From Salinimicrobium gaetbulicola (GTDB lineage: Bacteria > Bacteroidota > Bacteroidia > Flavobacteriales > Flavobacteriaceae): a DNA stretch of 64,000 nt. The notes beneath the pieces were generated by a model, which saw nothing but the letters and a program-made list of their open reading frames with translations, had not been told where the DNA came from and made no database searches. The DNA lies in NCBI RefSeq assembly GCF_042676025.1, contig NZ_JBHTJP010000035.1:434001-498000 (forward strand), in the 5' to 3' direction. Positions within the stretch are counted from its first letter, which is position 1, and every line of letters begins with the position of its first letter. Both the position numbers and the translations under genes were made by a program. Positions 1-6,880 of this stretch are shown here, piece by piece.

Positions 1-437
1 CAAACACTGCCTATATAAACTTTATGAGCCATACCAGAATGGGTTTTTTAATGGAGAATGGTTTTGGGCAGCAGGAGATGGCTATGCATAATTTAGGTCC
101 GGTCGTGTTCTACGAACATATTTACTATTTCAAAGAAGTTTTTGCAGGAAAACCTGTAACGGTGACCCTTCAGTTAAAGGGAATTTCTGAGGACGGAATG
201 TATTTTGAGTTCGAGCATGATTTTTATGATCACAAAGGCCGAAATTTTGCGAGCTGTGAAATGATGGGTGCATGGATTGACTTAAAAGAGCGAAAACTTA
301 CCAAGCTTCCGGATGAAATGTATGAAAAACTTAATAAGCTTTCGCATACAGAGGATTTCAGGATTCTCACAAAAGAGGACACGCGAAAATTCGGAAAAAG
401 ACCAAAGTCAAGCCAGAATATTAATGAATTGGTTTAG
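1..437 (+). CDS. Acyl-CoA thioesterase (hotdog fold), 5' end outside window
   Basis: The reading frame is already open at base 3 (NTAYINF before the first ATG at 24), so the gene starts upstream of the window and the ATG at 24 is internal. The visible part carries the hotdog pattern of a long helix (NTAYINFMSHTRMGFL) followed by alternating strands (KPVTVTLQLKGISEDGMYFEFEHDFYD) as in YbgC/4-hydroxybenzoyl-CoA-type thioesterases. The family hydrolyses acyl-CoA thioesters in the cytoplasm; substrate cannot be told from this fragment. Its last 17 bases overlap the 3' end of the converging EamA transporter gene. Confidence 0.7.
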   Translation, partial: NTAYINFMSHTRMGFLMENGFGQQEMAMHNLGPVVFYEHIYYFKEVFAGKPVTVTLQLKGISEDGMYFEFEHDFYDHKGRNFASCEMMGAWIDLKERKLTKLPDEMYEKLNKLSHTEDFRILTKEDTRKFGKRPKSSQNINELV

Positions 438-1314
438 GTTTACGGGTCACCATATAGACACCGGAAAAAACCAATACCGCTGCCAGCACTTTTAAAAGGT
501 TCAGTGAATCTGCGCCCGTGAATATCGCATAAACAATGGCGATCAACGGTTGTAAATAAATGAACGCGCTGATAGTGGCTGCACTTAGTTCCCTAAGCGC
601 AAACACATTCAGTAAATAAGTAAGGAAAGTGGTTCCTAACACTACAAATGCCATTCTTAGAATAGCATGAGACGGTAAAGATCTCCAGTCAACTGCCATG
701 AACTCGTTTAGGGTGATTGGCAGGTTGATTATGACAGCAAATAGAAACAGCCATTTCATAAGAGTGAACGGATGGTATTTCGCAGTAAGTGGTTTGACCA
801 GAATAAGGTACAAACCATATGATAAGGCATTGATGATCACAAGTATATTCCCCAACGGGATATTTGGAGCATCTGCCGTAGAGCTCTTACTAAAGAATAC
901 CAGTGTTAATGCTCCCGCCAAACCCGTTATGATCCCTGCAGTTTTTAACAGTGTAATTCGTTCTTTAATAAGAAAGGCGGCTAGTATAAGCACCAGGATT
1001 GGCGAAATAGTAATGATCACCGAACTGTTTATGGGAGTAGTGAGGCTGAGCCCTTTAAAGAAAAGCAGCATATTGATCACCATTCCAAAGATCGTGCAAC
1101 CTAATAAGCGTGGCCAGTCACTGGTCGCGATCTTTTCCTTGGGTCCCCAAAAACTAATGATCCAGAACAGGATAGCGGCTCCAAGCACTCTTAATAAAAT
1201 GAATCCGAACGGCTCAATGTAGATAGGCATTAGGCCTTTAGCTACTGTATGATTTATTCCGTAAATGGTACTGGCCCCGGTCGCAGCCAGGATCGCCAGC
1301 AGCCTTTTATTCAT
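421..1314 (-). CDS. EamA/DMT-family inner-membrane transporter
   Basis: Starts at the ATG at 1314 (MNKRLLAILAATGAS), which overlaps the stop of the preceding ArsC-like gene by 8 nt (ATGAATAA); a longer frame upstream has no ATG. The product is about 297 residues with roughly ten hydrophobic segments in two similar halves, the EamA layout, with SVIITISPILVLILAAFLIKERITL typical of the first repeat end and a short basic tail (TRKPKPIH). EamA proteins export metabolites such as amino acids or take up small compounds; the substrate is not readable. Overlap with the upstream gene suggests translational coupling. Confidence 0.85.
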   Translation of the reverse strand: MNKRLLAILAATGASTIYGINHTVAKGLMPIYIEPFGFILLRVLGAAILFWIISFWGPKEKIATSDWPRLLGCTIFGMVINMLLFFKGLSLTTPINSSVIITISPILVLILAAFLIKERITLLKTAGIITGLAGALTLVFFSKSSTADAPNIPLGNILVIINALSYGLYLILVKPLTAKYHPFTLMKWLFLFAVIINLPITLNEFMAVDWRSLPSHAILRMAFVVLGTTFLTYLLNVFALRELSAATISAFIYLQPLIAIVYAIFTGADSLNLLKVLAAVLVFSGVYMVTRKPKPIH

Positions 1315-1660
1315 GGATTGATTTTTTTGCCGCCTCAACGGTTTTCTTGGAGTTGCCTATGAAGATCTCGTTTTCATTTACGATCACCGGTCTTTTCAAA
1401 AAAGTATAATGTTCTAAAAGCAGTGTTTTGTAATCTTCTTCTGAAAGTTGCTTATTCTTAAGATCTCTCTCCTTATACAACCTTGCCCGTTTGCTGAACA
1501 ACTTTTCATAATTGCCAGATAGTTTTTTGAGAGACTCGATCTCTTCCTCTTTCAAAGGTTCCTTTTTAATGTCCTGAAGGGTAAATTCCCCGGGTGCGTC
1601 CAATTCTTTAAGAATGCGCTTGCACGTGTCACAGGTGGAAAGGTAGTAGATCTTCTTCAT
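1307..1660 (-). CDS. ArsC/Spx-family thioredoxin-fold reductase-like protein
   Basis: I chose the ATG at 1660 (MKKIYYLSTCDTCKRI); the frame continues five codons upstream only to a TTG. The product is about 117 residues, the size of ArsC/Spx/YffB proteins. A CxxC (CDTC) sits at residues 10-13 in the thioredoxin active-site position, and a RPVIVNENEIFIG segment near the C-terminus matches the conserved RP loop of the family. Whether it reduces arsenate or is an uncharacterised YffB-type protein is open; there is no arsenic efflux pump nearby. It is followed, with 8 nt overlap, by the EamA transporter. Confidence 0.8.
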   Translation of the reverse strand: MKKIYYLSTCDTCKRILKELDAPGEFTLQDIKKEPLKEEEIESLKKLSGNYEKLFSKRARLYKERDLKNKQLSEEDYKTLLLEHYTFLKRPVIVNENEIFIGNSKKTVEAAKKSIHE

Positions 1661-1672
1661 TCCTTTTTTTTG

Positions 1673-1680
1673 CAAAACTA
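1673..1680 (-). promoter_or_regulatory. Possible -7 box for the ArsC-like/EamA pair
   Basis: Read on the minus strand this is TAGTTTTG, a full match to TAnnTTTG, 13 nt before the ATG at 1660 and partly inside the stop of the upstream DUF3298 gene. No good -33 box was found, so read-through from upstream is also possible. Confidence 0.35.
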
Positions 1681-2442
1681 TTCAAACTTTAGAAATTGCC
1701 TCGCTTCGTCCAAAGGTATTTCCAAATAAAAATCCCCCTCAGCATAAGGAGCGATCTCATAGATATTATATGCAAGGATGACTTTGTCTTCAGAAAAACC
1801 AATATTTGAAGGTAGCTGAAAAGTGTCATTTTCAAACCAGAATCCTGTGCTGTTGATATTCTCTCCTGCTGGAATCTCAAACTCACTTCGGAACTTTTCT
1901 TCGGCGAAGCCTTTGAAATCCTCCGTAAAAATATCTTTCCAGGTAAGCTCTTCCCCGGTCTTTGGATCAAAATTTAAAAAAGTGATGCTTTTATAACCAT
2001 GGGCTCCCCCGCTGAAAATTTCGGCGGTTATGCCGATACAGATCAGGTTATCTGTCTTTTTGTAAATACTTTCATTGACATAAGCTTCCCATGCCGGTTC
2101 TTCGGAAAAGCTTTCGGAAGCTTTCAGGTAGTCTGAAATGAAAATTTCTGCGAGTGCCTCGAGATTTTCAATGCCCGGATTTTCTTCCGAAGCGATCAGG
2201 CTGATGACCTCTTCCTCTAGTACTTTATTTATTTCTTCCGAAATATTTTCAGGACCTTTGGCCTTTATTACTTCCAAAGATATGATCGTGCAGTCATAAT
2301 CGTCCGTATCGCAATTTTGTCCGGCTTTTTTAGTGAGACTTTTCTTTTCAAATCTAAGCGGAAGTTCTTTCGGTTTTTTTTCGTCCTGACAAGATGATAG
2401 AATAAGGCAAATCACTAGGATCCGAAGGATGTGATGGGTCAT
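1678..2442 (-). CDS. DUF3298/RsiV-like lipoprotein
   Basis: 254 residues. A lipoprotein signal with lipobox LSSC (Cys18) is followed by a linker and two domains. Residues about 45-140 resemble the DUF4163 region. Residues about 140-250 carry the DUF3298 pattern (IFSGGAHGYKSITFLNFDPKTGEELTWKDIF, ending in FYLEIPLDEARQFLKF). These domains occur in RsiV-type anti-sigma factors and in free periplasmic proteins; lysozyme binding is known only for RsiV itself. Here there is no transmembrane anti-sigma domain and no sigma factor next to it, so I call it an envelope lipoprotein of unknown role. Confidence 0.75.
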   Translation of the reverse strand: MTHHILRILVICLILSSCQDEKKPKELPLRFEKKSLTKKAGQNCDTDDYDCTIISLEVIKAKGPENISEEINKVLEEEVISLIASEENPGIENLEALAEIFISDYLKASESFSEEPAWEAYVNESIYKKTDNLICIGITAEIFSGGAHGYKSITFLNFDPKTGEELTWKDIFTEDFKGFAEEKFRSEFEIPAGENINSTGFWFENDTFQLPSNIGFSEDKVILAYNIYEIAPYAEGDFYLEIPLDEARQFLKFE

Positions 2443-2483
2443 GAGTACTGGAATGTTAAACTGTTCTGAAAGGTACGGGCTAT

Positions 2484-2515
2484 TTTGAGAATGCCCAAAG
2501 CGAACGTTACATTTG
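2484..2515 (+). promoter_or_regulatory. Bacteroidota-type promoter for the trans-sulfuration gene
   Basis: TTTG at 2484-2487 and TACATTTG at 2508-2515, 20 nt apart, match the -33 and -7 boxes of the Bacteroidota primary sigma factor. The expected start of transcription is about 2520, leaving a leader of some 18 nt to the ATG at 2538. Confidence 0.7.
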
Positions 2516-2537
2516 TATCTTAAAAAAGTTTTAAAAG

Positions 2538-3680
2538 ATGAAGTTCAATACCAAGACAATTCACGGAGGGCTGGAAAATGTAGATCCGGCTTATGGATCG
2601 GTCATGCCGCCTATATATCAAACAACTACTTATAAGCAAAGTACGCCGGGAGGACATAAGGGGTTTGAATATTCACGAAGCGGTAATCCAACCCGTGCAG
2701 CGTTGGAAAATGCTCTGGCCAGCATTGAAAATGGGAAATTCGGTTTGGCTTTTGGATCGGGACTCGCTGCCATCGATGCCGTATTGAAACTTTTTAAACC
2801 GGGGGACGAGATCGTTTCTACAAATGACCTTTACGGAGGTTCTTATCGGTTATTTACCAGGATCTTTGAAAATATGGGTATTAAGTTCCACTTTGTGCCC
2901 ATGGGTGATACTTCCGGGATCGAGGAGCATATTAATGAGAACACGAAAATGATCTGGGTGGAGACTCCTACCAACCCAATGATGAATATTATCGACATTG
3001 AGTCGGTTTCAAAAATTGCTAAAAAGCATAATATTCTCCTGGCTGTTGATAATACGTTTGCAACTGCTTATCTACAGCAGCCATTAGAAATGGGTGCTGA
3101 TATCGTGATGCACAGCGCGACAAAATACCTGGGCGGTCACAGTGATGTGGTGATGGGGAGTCTTGTAGTAAAAGATAAGGCTTTGGCTGAAAAACTATAT
3201 TTCATTCAGAATGCCAGTGGAGCGATTTGCGGACCAATGGACAGTTTTTTAGTGCTTAGAGGATTAAAAACCCTTCATGTTAGAATGCAGCGGCATTGTG
3301 AAAATGGGGCAGCTGTAGCAAACTTCCTAAAATCACATCCAAGGGTTGATAAGGTTTACTGGCCTGGATTTGAGGATCACCCAAACCATGAGATCGCCAA
3401 AAAGCAAATGAATGGATTTGGCGGTATGATCTCATTTACCACTGCTGAAGGAACGTTGGAAAGCGCTGTAAAAGTGGTGGAAAACCTGAAAGTTTTCACC
3501 CTGGCCGAATCTCTGGGAGGTGTAGAATCTCTGGCGGGACATCCTGCGAGTATGACCCATGCTTCCATTCCGAAGGAAGAGAGAGCAAAAACTGGGGTAG
3601 TAGACTCGCTAATCCGTTTAAGTGTTGGAATTGAAGACGAGGAAGACCTTATGGATGATCTGAAGCAGGCGTTGGGTTAA
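2538..3680 (+). CDS. Cystathionine gamma-synthase/lyase-family PLP enzyme
   Basis: 380 residues, the usual length of the Cys/Met metabolism PLP family. Visible hallmarks are YSRSGNPT (45-52), a phosphate-binding FGSGLAA (72-78), the VETPTNP loop (141-147), the cofactor aspartate in AVDNTFA (Asp171) and the Schiff-base lysine in SATKYLGGHSD (Lys196). The C-terminal SLGGVESLAGHPASMTHA segment is typical of gamma-synthases and lyases. It should act in trans-sulfuration between cysteine, homocysteine and methionine. Sequence alone does not separate gamma-synthase from gamma- or beta-lyase. It is monocistronic with its own promoter and converges on the next gene. Confidence 0.9.
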   Translation: MKFNTKTIHGGLENVDPAYGSVMPPIYQTTTYKQSTPGGHKGFEYSRSGNPTRAALENALASIENGKFGLAFGSGLAAIDAVLKLFKPGDEIVSTNDLYGGSYRLFTRIFENMGIKFHFVPMGDTSGIEEHINENTKMIWVETPTNPMMNIIDIESVSKIAKKHNILLAVDNTFATAYLQQPLEMGADIVMHSATKYLGGHSDVVMGSLVVKDKALAEKLYFIQNASGAICGPMDSFLVLRGLKTLHVRMQRHCENGAAVANFLKSHPRVDKVYWPGFEDHPNHEIAKKQMNGFGGMISFTTAEGTLESAVKVVENLKVFTLAESLGGVESLAGHPASMTHASIPKEERAKTGVVDSLIRLSVGIEDEEDLMDDLKQALG

Positions 3681-3690
3681 GGACCTAATT

Positions 3691-3714
3691 AAGCTTGCTT
3701 AAGTAAGCTTTTAA
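3691..3714. terminator. Weak possible terminator between convergent genes
   Basis: AAGCTTG and TAAGCTT can pair as a 7-bp stem (one G-T) around a CTTAAG loop, followed by a short T run on the plus strand. It lies between two convergent genes and could serve either; the T tract is short. Confidence 0.35.
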
Positions 3715-3741
3715 AAATGACATTTTTCACAACCTTTTAGG

Positions 3742-4518
3742 TTAGAAGTTGAGGTAATAAATGTAGCCTAAATTGAACCAGAACATCATATCATTGAACT
3801 TATCCTGAGGATTATTGTGGTCTAGTCCATCGATCCAGTCAGTATCGTAATATCTCCATTGAAAATTAGCGACCAGGTCACTGGATGGCGCCAGTTTATA
3901 ACGGGTTCCTATACCTAATACCATAGACCAGGTTGAACCCCGTTCCTGGCTTACTCCTCCCACAAAAGTGCGGAATAGATTGTCTTCCAGCGGGCCTAAG
4001 GTTGAATAGGTGTAAGGTTTGTAGTCTACAAAATTGAACCCCAAGCTAACAAAAGGCGCAATAGGATAGGCATACGCGGTATAATCACGGATACTAAATG
4101 GGTAGTATTCCAGGTGTGCGCCTAGCTCCGTGACTTTGGTTGATCCCACCATTCCTCTTAAAAGGCGACCGGCATCAGTTTTCTGTCGGGATAGTTCTCC
4201 AAAGTGGTGTAATTCTCCCCAATGGTAGTCCAGCTCTGCCCGTATCCTGAAATGATCATTGAAATAAGTGTCCTGGGTATAACAATTACAGTCTGCGCGA
4301 TAGGCGAAATTCACATAGTAAACAATACCAATTCCCATTCCGGTATTTGAAGTGTTGGTTTCCATGTTGTAACGTAAACCATAGTCGGTATAATAAGCTA
4401 CTGGTCCTGCTACAATCCCAATCTCCTGCCCCAGTAATCCAACCTGTGCAAATGAGGTTGCATTTCCGAACAAAACAAGAAGAATTAGTGCCTGCAAGGA
4501 TTTGTAGATGTATGCCAT
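3742..4518 (-). CDS. Secreted THC0290_0291-like flavobacterial protein, probable outer-membrane barrel
   Basis: 258 residues with a signal peptide ending TSFAQ (residue 25). The mature part is rich in alternating Tyr/Gly-containing strands and ends in an aromatic residue (YIYYLNF), as outer-membrane barrels do. Segments such as EIGIVAGPVAYYTDYG, YRADCNCYTQDTYFNDHF and PFSIRDYTA fit a flavobacterial family that I recall being called THC0290_0291. Members have sometimes been mislabelled glutamate dehydrogenase, probably because the gene lies beside gdhA, as it does here. A CNC motif near residue 78 is unexplained. No function is known to me. It is divergent from gdhA over a 184-nt gap. Confidence 0.65.
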   Translation of the reverse strand: MAYIYKSLQALILLVLFGNATSFAQVGLLGQEIGIVAGPVAYYTDYGLRYNMETNTSNTGMGIGIVYYVNFAYRADCNCYTQDTYFNDHFRIRAELDYHWGELHHFGELSRQKTDAGRLLRGMVGSTKVTELGAHLEYYPFSIRDYTAYAYPIAPFVSLGFNFVDYKPYTYSTLGPLEDNLFRTFVGGVSQERGSTWSMVLGIGTRYKLAPSSDLVANFQWRYYDTDWIDGLDHNNPQDKFNDMMFWFNLGYIYYLNF

Positions 4519-4537
4519 AAAGAATTTCGCTTCTAAA

Positions 4538-4545
4538 CAAATATA
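4538..4545 (-). promoter_or_regulatory. -7 box for the THC0290_0291-like gene
   Basis: Minus-strand TATATTTG, a full TAnnTTTG match, 19 nt before the ATG at 4518. No clear -33 box at the right distance. Confidence 0.45.
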
Positions 4546-4646
4546 TAAATTAATAACCCAAGAATGTCTGAATTATTGCCCCCTCAGAAATACTGGAAAA
4601 TTAAAAGGAATATAAAAATTATAAGGCCTCTTTTTTGAAGAAAATG

Positions 4647-4654
4647 TATATTTG
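4647..4654 (+). promoter_or_regulatory. -7 box for gdhA
   Basis: TATATTTG matches TAnnTTTG and lies 48 nt upstream of the gdhA ATG. The predicted start is near 4660, giving a leader of about 40 nt. The -33 region has no good TTTG. Confidence 0.5.
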
Positions 4655-4702
4655 CGCTGAATCGTAAAAAACGTTTTCGTTAAAATTAATTTAGCCGAAA
4701 CC

Positions 4703-6046
4703 ATGGAAAAAAATGTACAAGAATTCCTAGATACCGTTTCTAAAAGAAATAGCCATGAACCTGAGTTTTTACAGGCTGTTCATGAAGTTGCAGAAACTGT
4801 AATTCCGTTTATTGAAAAAAATAAAAAATACCAGAACAAGAAGTTATTAGAACGCATGGTAGAGCCTGAAAGGGTGATCATGTTTCGTGTGCCATGGATT
4901 GATGACAATGGTGACGTTCAGGTGAACCGCGGATTCCGTATTCAGATGAACTCTGCTATCGGGCCATATAAAGGTGGTCTTCGTTTTCACCCGTCAGTTA
5001 ACCTGAGTATCCTTAAATTCCTTGCTTTTGAACAGGTGTTTAAGAACAGTCTTACAACCCTGCCAATGGGTGGTGGAAAAGGTGGATCTGATTTTGACCC
5101 AAAAGGAAAGTCAGACAACGAAGTGATGAAATTCTGTCAGAGCTTTATGACCGAGCTTCAGCGTCATATTGGTGCCGATACTGATGTACCTGCGGGAGAC
5201 ATTGGAGTAGGTGGTCGTGAGATCGGATTCCTTTATGGACAATACAAGCGCTTAAGAAATGAATTCACCGGGGTTTTGACCGGAAAAGGTCTTTCTTACG
5301 GAGGTTCTCTTATTCGTCCTGAAGCTACCGGTTATGGTAACGTTTATTTCGCTGAGAACATGTTGAAAACAAAGGGAGATTCTATCAAAGGAAAAACAGT
5401 TGTTATCTCAGGTTCCGGAAACGTTGCCCAGTTTGCCGCTGAAAAAGTGACTCAGCTTGGAGGTAAAGTTATTACCATGTCAGATTCTTCAGGATATATT
5501 CTTGATGAAGAGGGAATCCATTCAGATAAACTTGAGTTCGTAATGGAGCTTAAGAACGAGAAGCGTGGAAGAATTAAAGAATATCTGGACAAATATCCGA
5601 ATGCTAAATACTTCGAAGGGGAAACTCCATGGAATGTAAAATGTGATATCGCTCTTCCTTGTGCGACACAAAACGAACTGGAAGAGAAAGACGCAAAAGC
5701 TCTTGTGAGCAACGGATGTATCTGTGTGGGTGAAGGTGCGAACATGCCTTGTACTCCAGAAGCTATCGCGGTATTCCAGGATGCGAAGATCCTTTTCTCT
5801 CCGGGGAAAGCATCAAACGCAGGAGGAGTTGCGACTTCAGGTCTGGAAATGTCTCAAAACTCTATGAGGTATAACTGGACTTCCGAAGAAGTTGATGCCA
5901 AACTTAAGCAGATCATGGATGATATCCACGGTCAATGTGTGAAGTACGGTACTAATGAAAACGGGTATGTTGATTATGTAAAAGGTGCGAACATCGCCGG
6001 TTTCGTTAAAGTTGCCGATGCTATGCTAGCTCAGGGAGTGGTTTAA
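4703..6046 (+). CDS. gdhA: Glutamate dehydrogenase, hexameric GdhA type
   Basis: 447 residues, the usual length of small hexameric glutamate dehydrogenases. GPYKGGLRFHPSVN (88-100) and PMGGGKGGSDFDPKGKSD (121-138, catalytic-site Lys126) are the substrate-binding signatures. GAD..VPAGDIGVGGREIG follows, and the nucleotide-binding turn is ISGSGNVAQFAAEK. The enzyme interconverts 2-oxoglutarate plus ammonia and glutamate, most likely with NADPH judged by overall similarity to the biosynthetic type; cofactor choice is inferred. It is monocistronic, followed by a terminator. Confidence 0.95.
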   Translation: MEKNVQEFLDTVSKRNSHEPEFLQAVHEVAETVIPFIEKNKKYQNKKLLERMVEPERVIMFRVPWIDDNGDVQVNRGFRIQMNSAIGPYKGGLRFHPSVNLSILKFLAFEQVFKNSLTTLPMGGGKGGSDFDPKGKSDNEVMKFCQSFMTELQRHIGADTDVPAGDIGVGGREIGFLYGQYKRLRNEFTGVLTGKGLSYGGSLIRPEATGYGNVYFAENMLKTKGDSIKGKTVVISGSGNVAQFAAEKVTQLGGKVITMSDSSGYILDEEGIHSDKLEFVMELKNEKRGRIKEYLDKYPNAKYFEGETPWNVKCDIALPCATQNELEEKDAKALVSNGCICVGEGANMPCTPEAIAVFQDAKILFSPGKASNAGGVATSGLEMSQNSMRYNWTSEEVDAKLKQIMDDIHGQCVKYGTNENGYVDYVKGANIAGFVKVADAMLAQGVV

Positions 6047-6067
6047 TCCAATCCTCTAAATATTTGG

Positions 6068-6098
6068 AAAGGTCGCATTTAGCGGCCTTTTCTTTTTT
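6068..6098 (+). terminator. Rho-independent terminator of gdhA
   Basis: AAAGGTCGC (6068-6076) pairs with GCGGCCTTT (6082-6090), nine pairs with one G-T, five-base loop, then a T-rich run. It lies 21 nt after the gdhA stop. Confidence 0.8.
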
Positions 6099-6119
6099 AT
6101 GCCATCCTGTTAAATATTG

Positions 6120-6127
6120 TATTTTTG
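6120..6127 (+). promoter_or_regulatory. -7 box for recO and the TonB receptor
   Basis: TATTTTTG, a full match to TAnnTTTG, 33 nt before the recO ATG and just after the gdhA terminator. No convincing -33 box. Confidence 0.45.
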
Positions 6128-6160
6128 AATCCCTTTTAAAAGGAGATATTTGATCCATAA

Positions 6161-6880
6161 ATGCTGATAACCACAAAAGGAATTGTTTTTAGTGCCCTAA
6201 AGTATGGGGAAGCCGACCTTATCGTGAAATGTTTCACTGAAAAGAGTGGGTTGAAAACGTATCTTTTAAGGGGAGTATTAAAATCCAAAAAAGGTAAATT
6301 GAAGGCGTCTCTTTTTCAGCCGCTCACACAGTTGGAGATCGTGGCGAACCATAAGGATAAAGGTACGCTGGAATATATGAGAGAGGCAAAGCTGTTTCAG
6401 CCTTATCAAAGTCTTCACACTAATGTTCTAAAATCTACCGTGGTGATGTTCCTTTCTGAAGTGCTGCGGAATGCTGTAAAGGAAGAAGAGCCCAACGAAT
6501 CCCTTTTTGAATTCCTGGAAACGAGCTTAACATGGTTTGATATGCATGATAAAACAGCAAATTTTCATCTGTTCTTTCTTCTTAAGCTTACAAAATATCT
6601 TGGCTTTTATCCGGATGACACTTTCAGGGGAGAACCAATCTTCAATTTACTGGACGGTACCTTTCAAACTGTAGAAACCAATGACGATTGCATTTCTGAT
6701 GAGAATGTTGAGGTTCTGAAACAGCTGTTGGGCACAGACTTTGATAGCCTATCGACCATAAAACTTAACCAAACGAACCGCTCCAGATTCTTATTAATGC
6801 TGTTGAATTATTATGAAATTCATTTGCAGGGCTTTAAAAAGCCAAAATCTTTGACGGTCTTAAACGAAATTTACAATTAA
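6161..6880 (+). CDS. recO: DNA repair protein RecO
   Basis: 239 residues, normal for RecO. The N-terminal OB-fold begins MLITTKGIVFSALKYGEADLIVKCFT and is followed by a Lys-rich stretch (RGVLKSKKGKLKAS), the hallmark opening of the family. The remainder is the helical C-terminal domain with LLKLTKYLGFYPD at about residues 142-154. RecO loads RecA on SSB-coated single-stranded DNA with RecR. The zinc-finger cysteines seen in some RecO proteins are absent. Its stop shares one base with the ATG of the TonB receptor (TAATG), so the two are probably translated from one mRNA. Confidence 0.93.
   Translation: MLITTKGIVFSALKYGEADLIVKCFTEKSGLKTYLLRGVLKSKKGKLKASLFQPLTQLEIVANHKDKGTLEYMREAKLFQPYQSLHTNVLKSTVVMFLSEVLRNAVKEEEPNESLFEFLETSLTWFDMHDKTANFHLFFLLKLTKYLGFYPDDTFRGEPIFNLLDGTFQTVETNDDCISDENVEVLKQLLGTDFDSLSTIKLNQTNRSRFLLMLLNYYEIHLQGFKKPKSLTVLNEIYN

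Noticed and set aside
698..1222. 174-codon plus-strand open frame
   Set aside because: It lies wholly antisense to the EamA transporter and its composition is that of a membrane gene read backwards.
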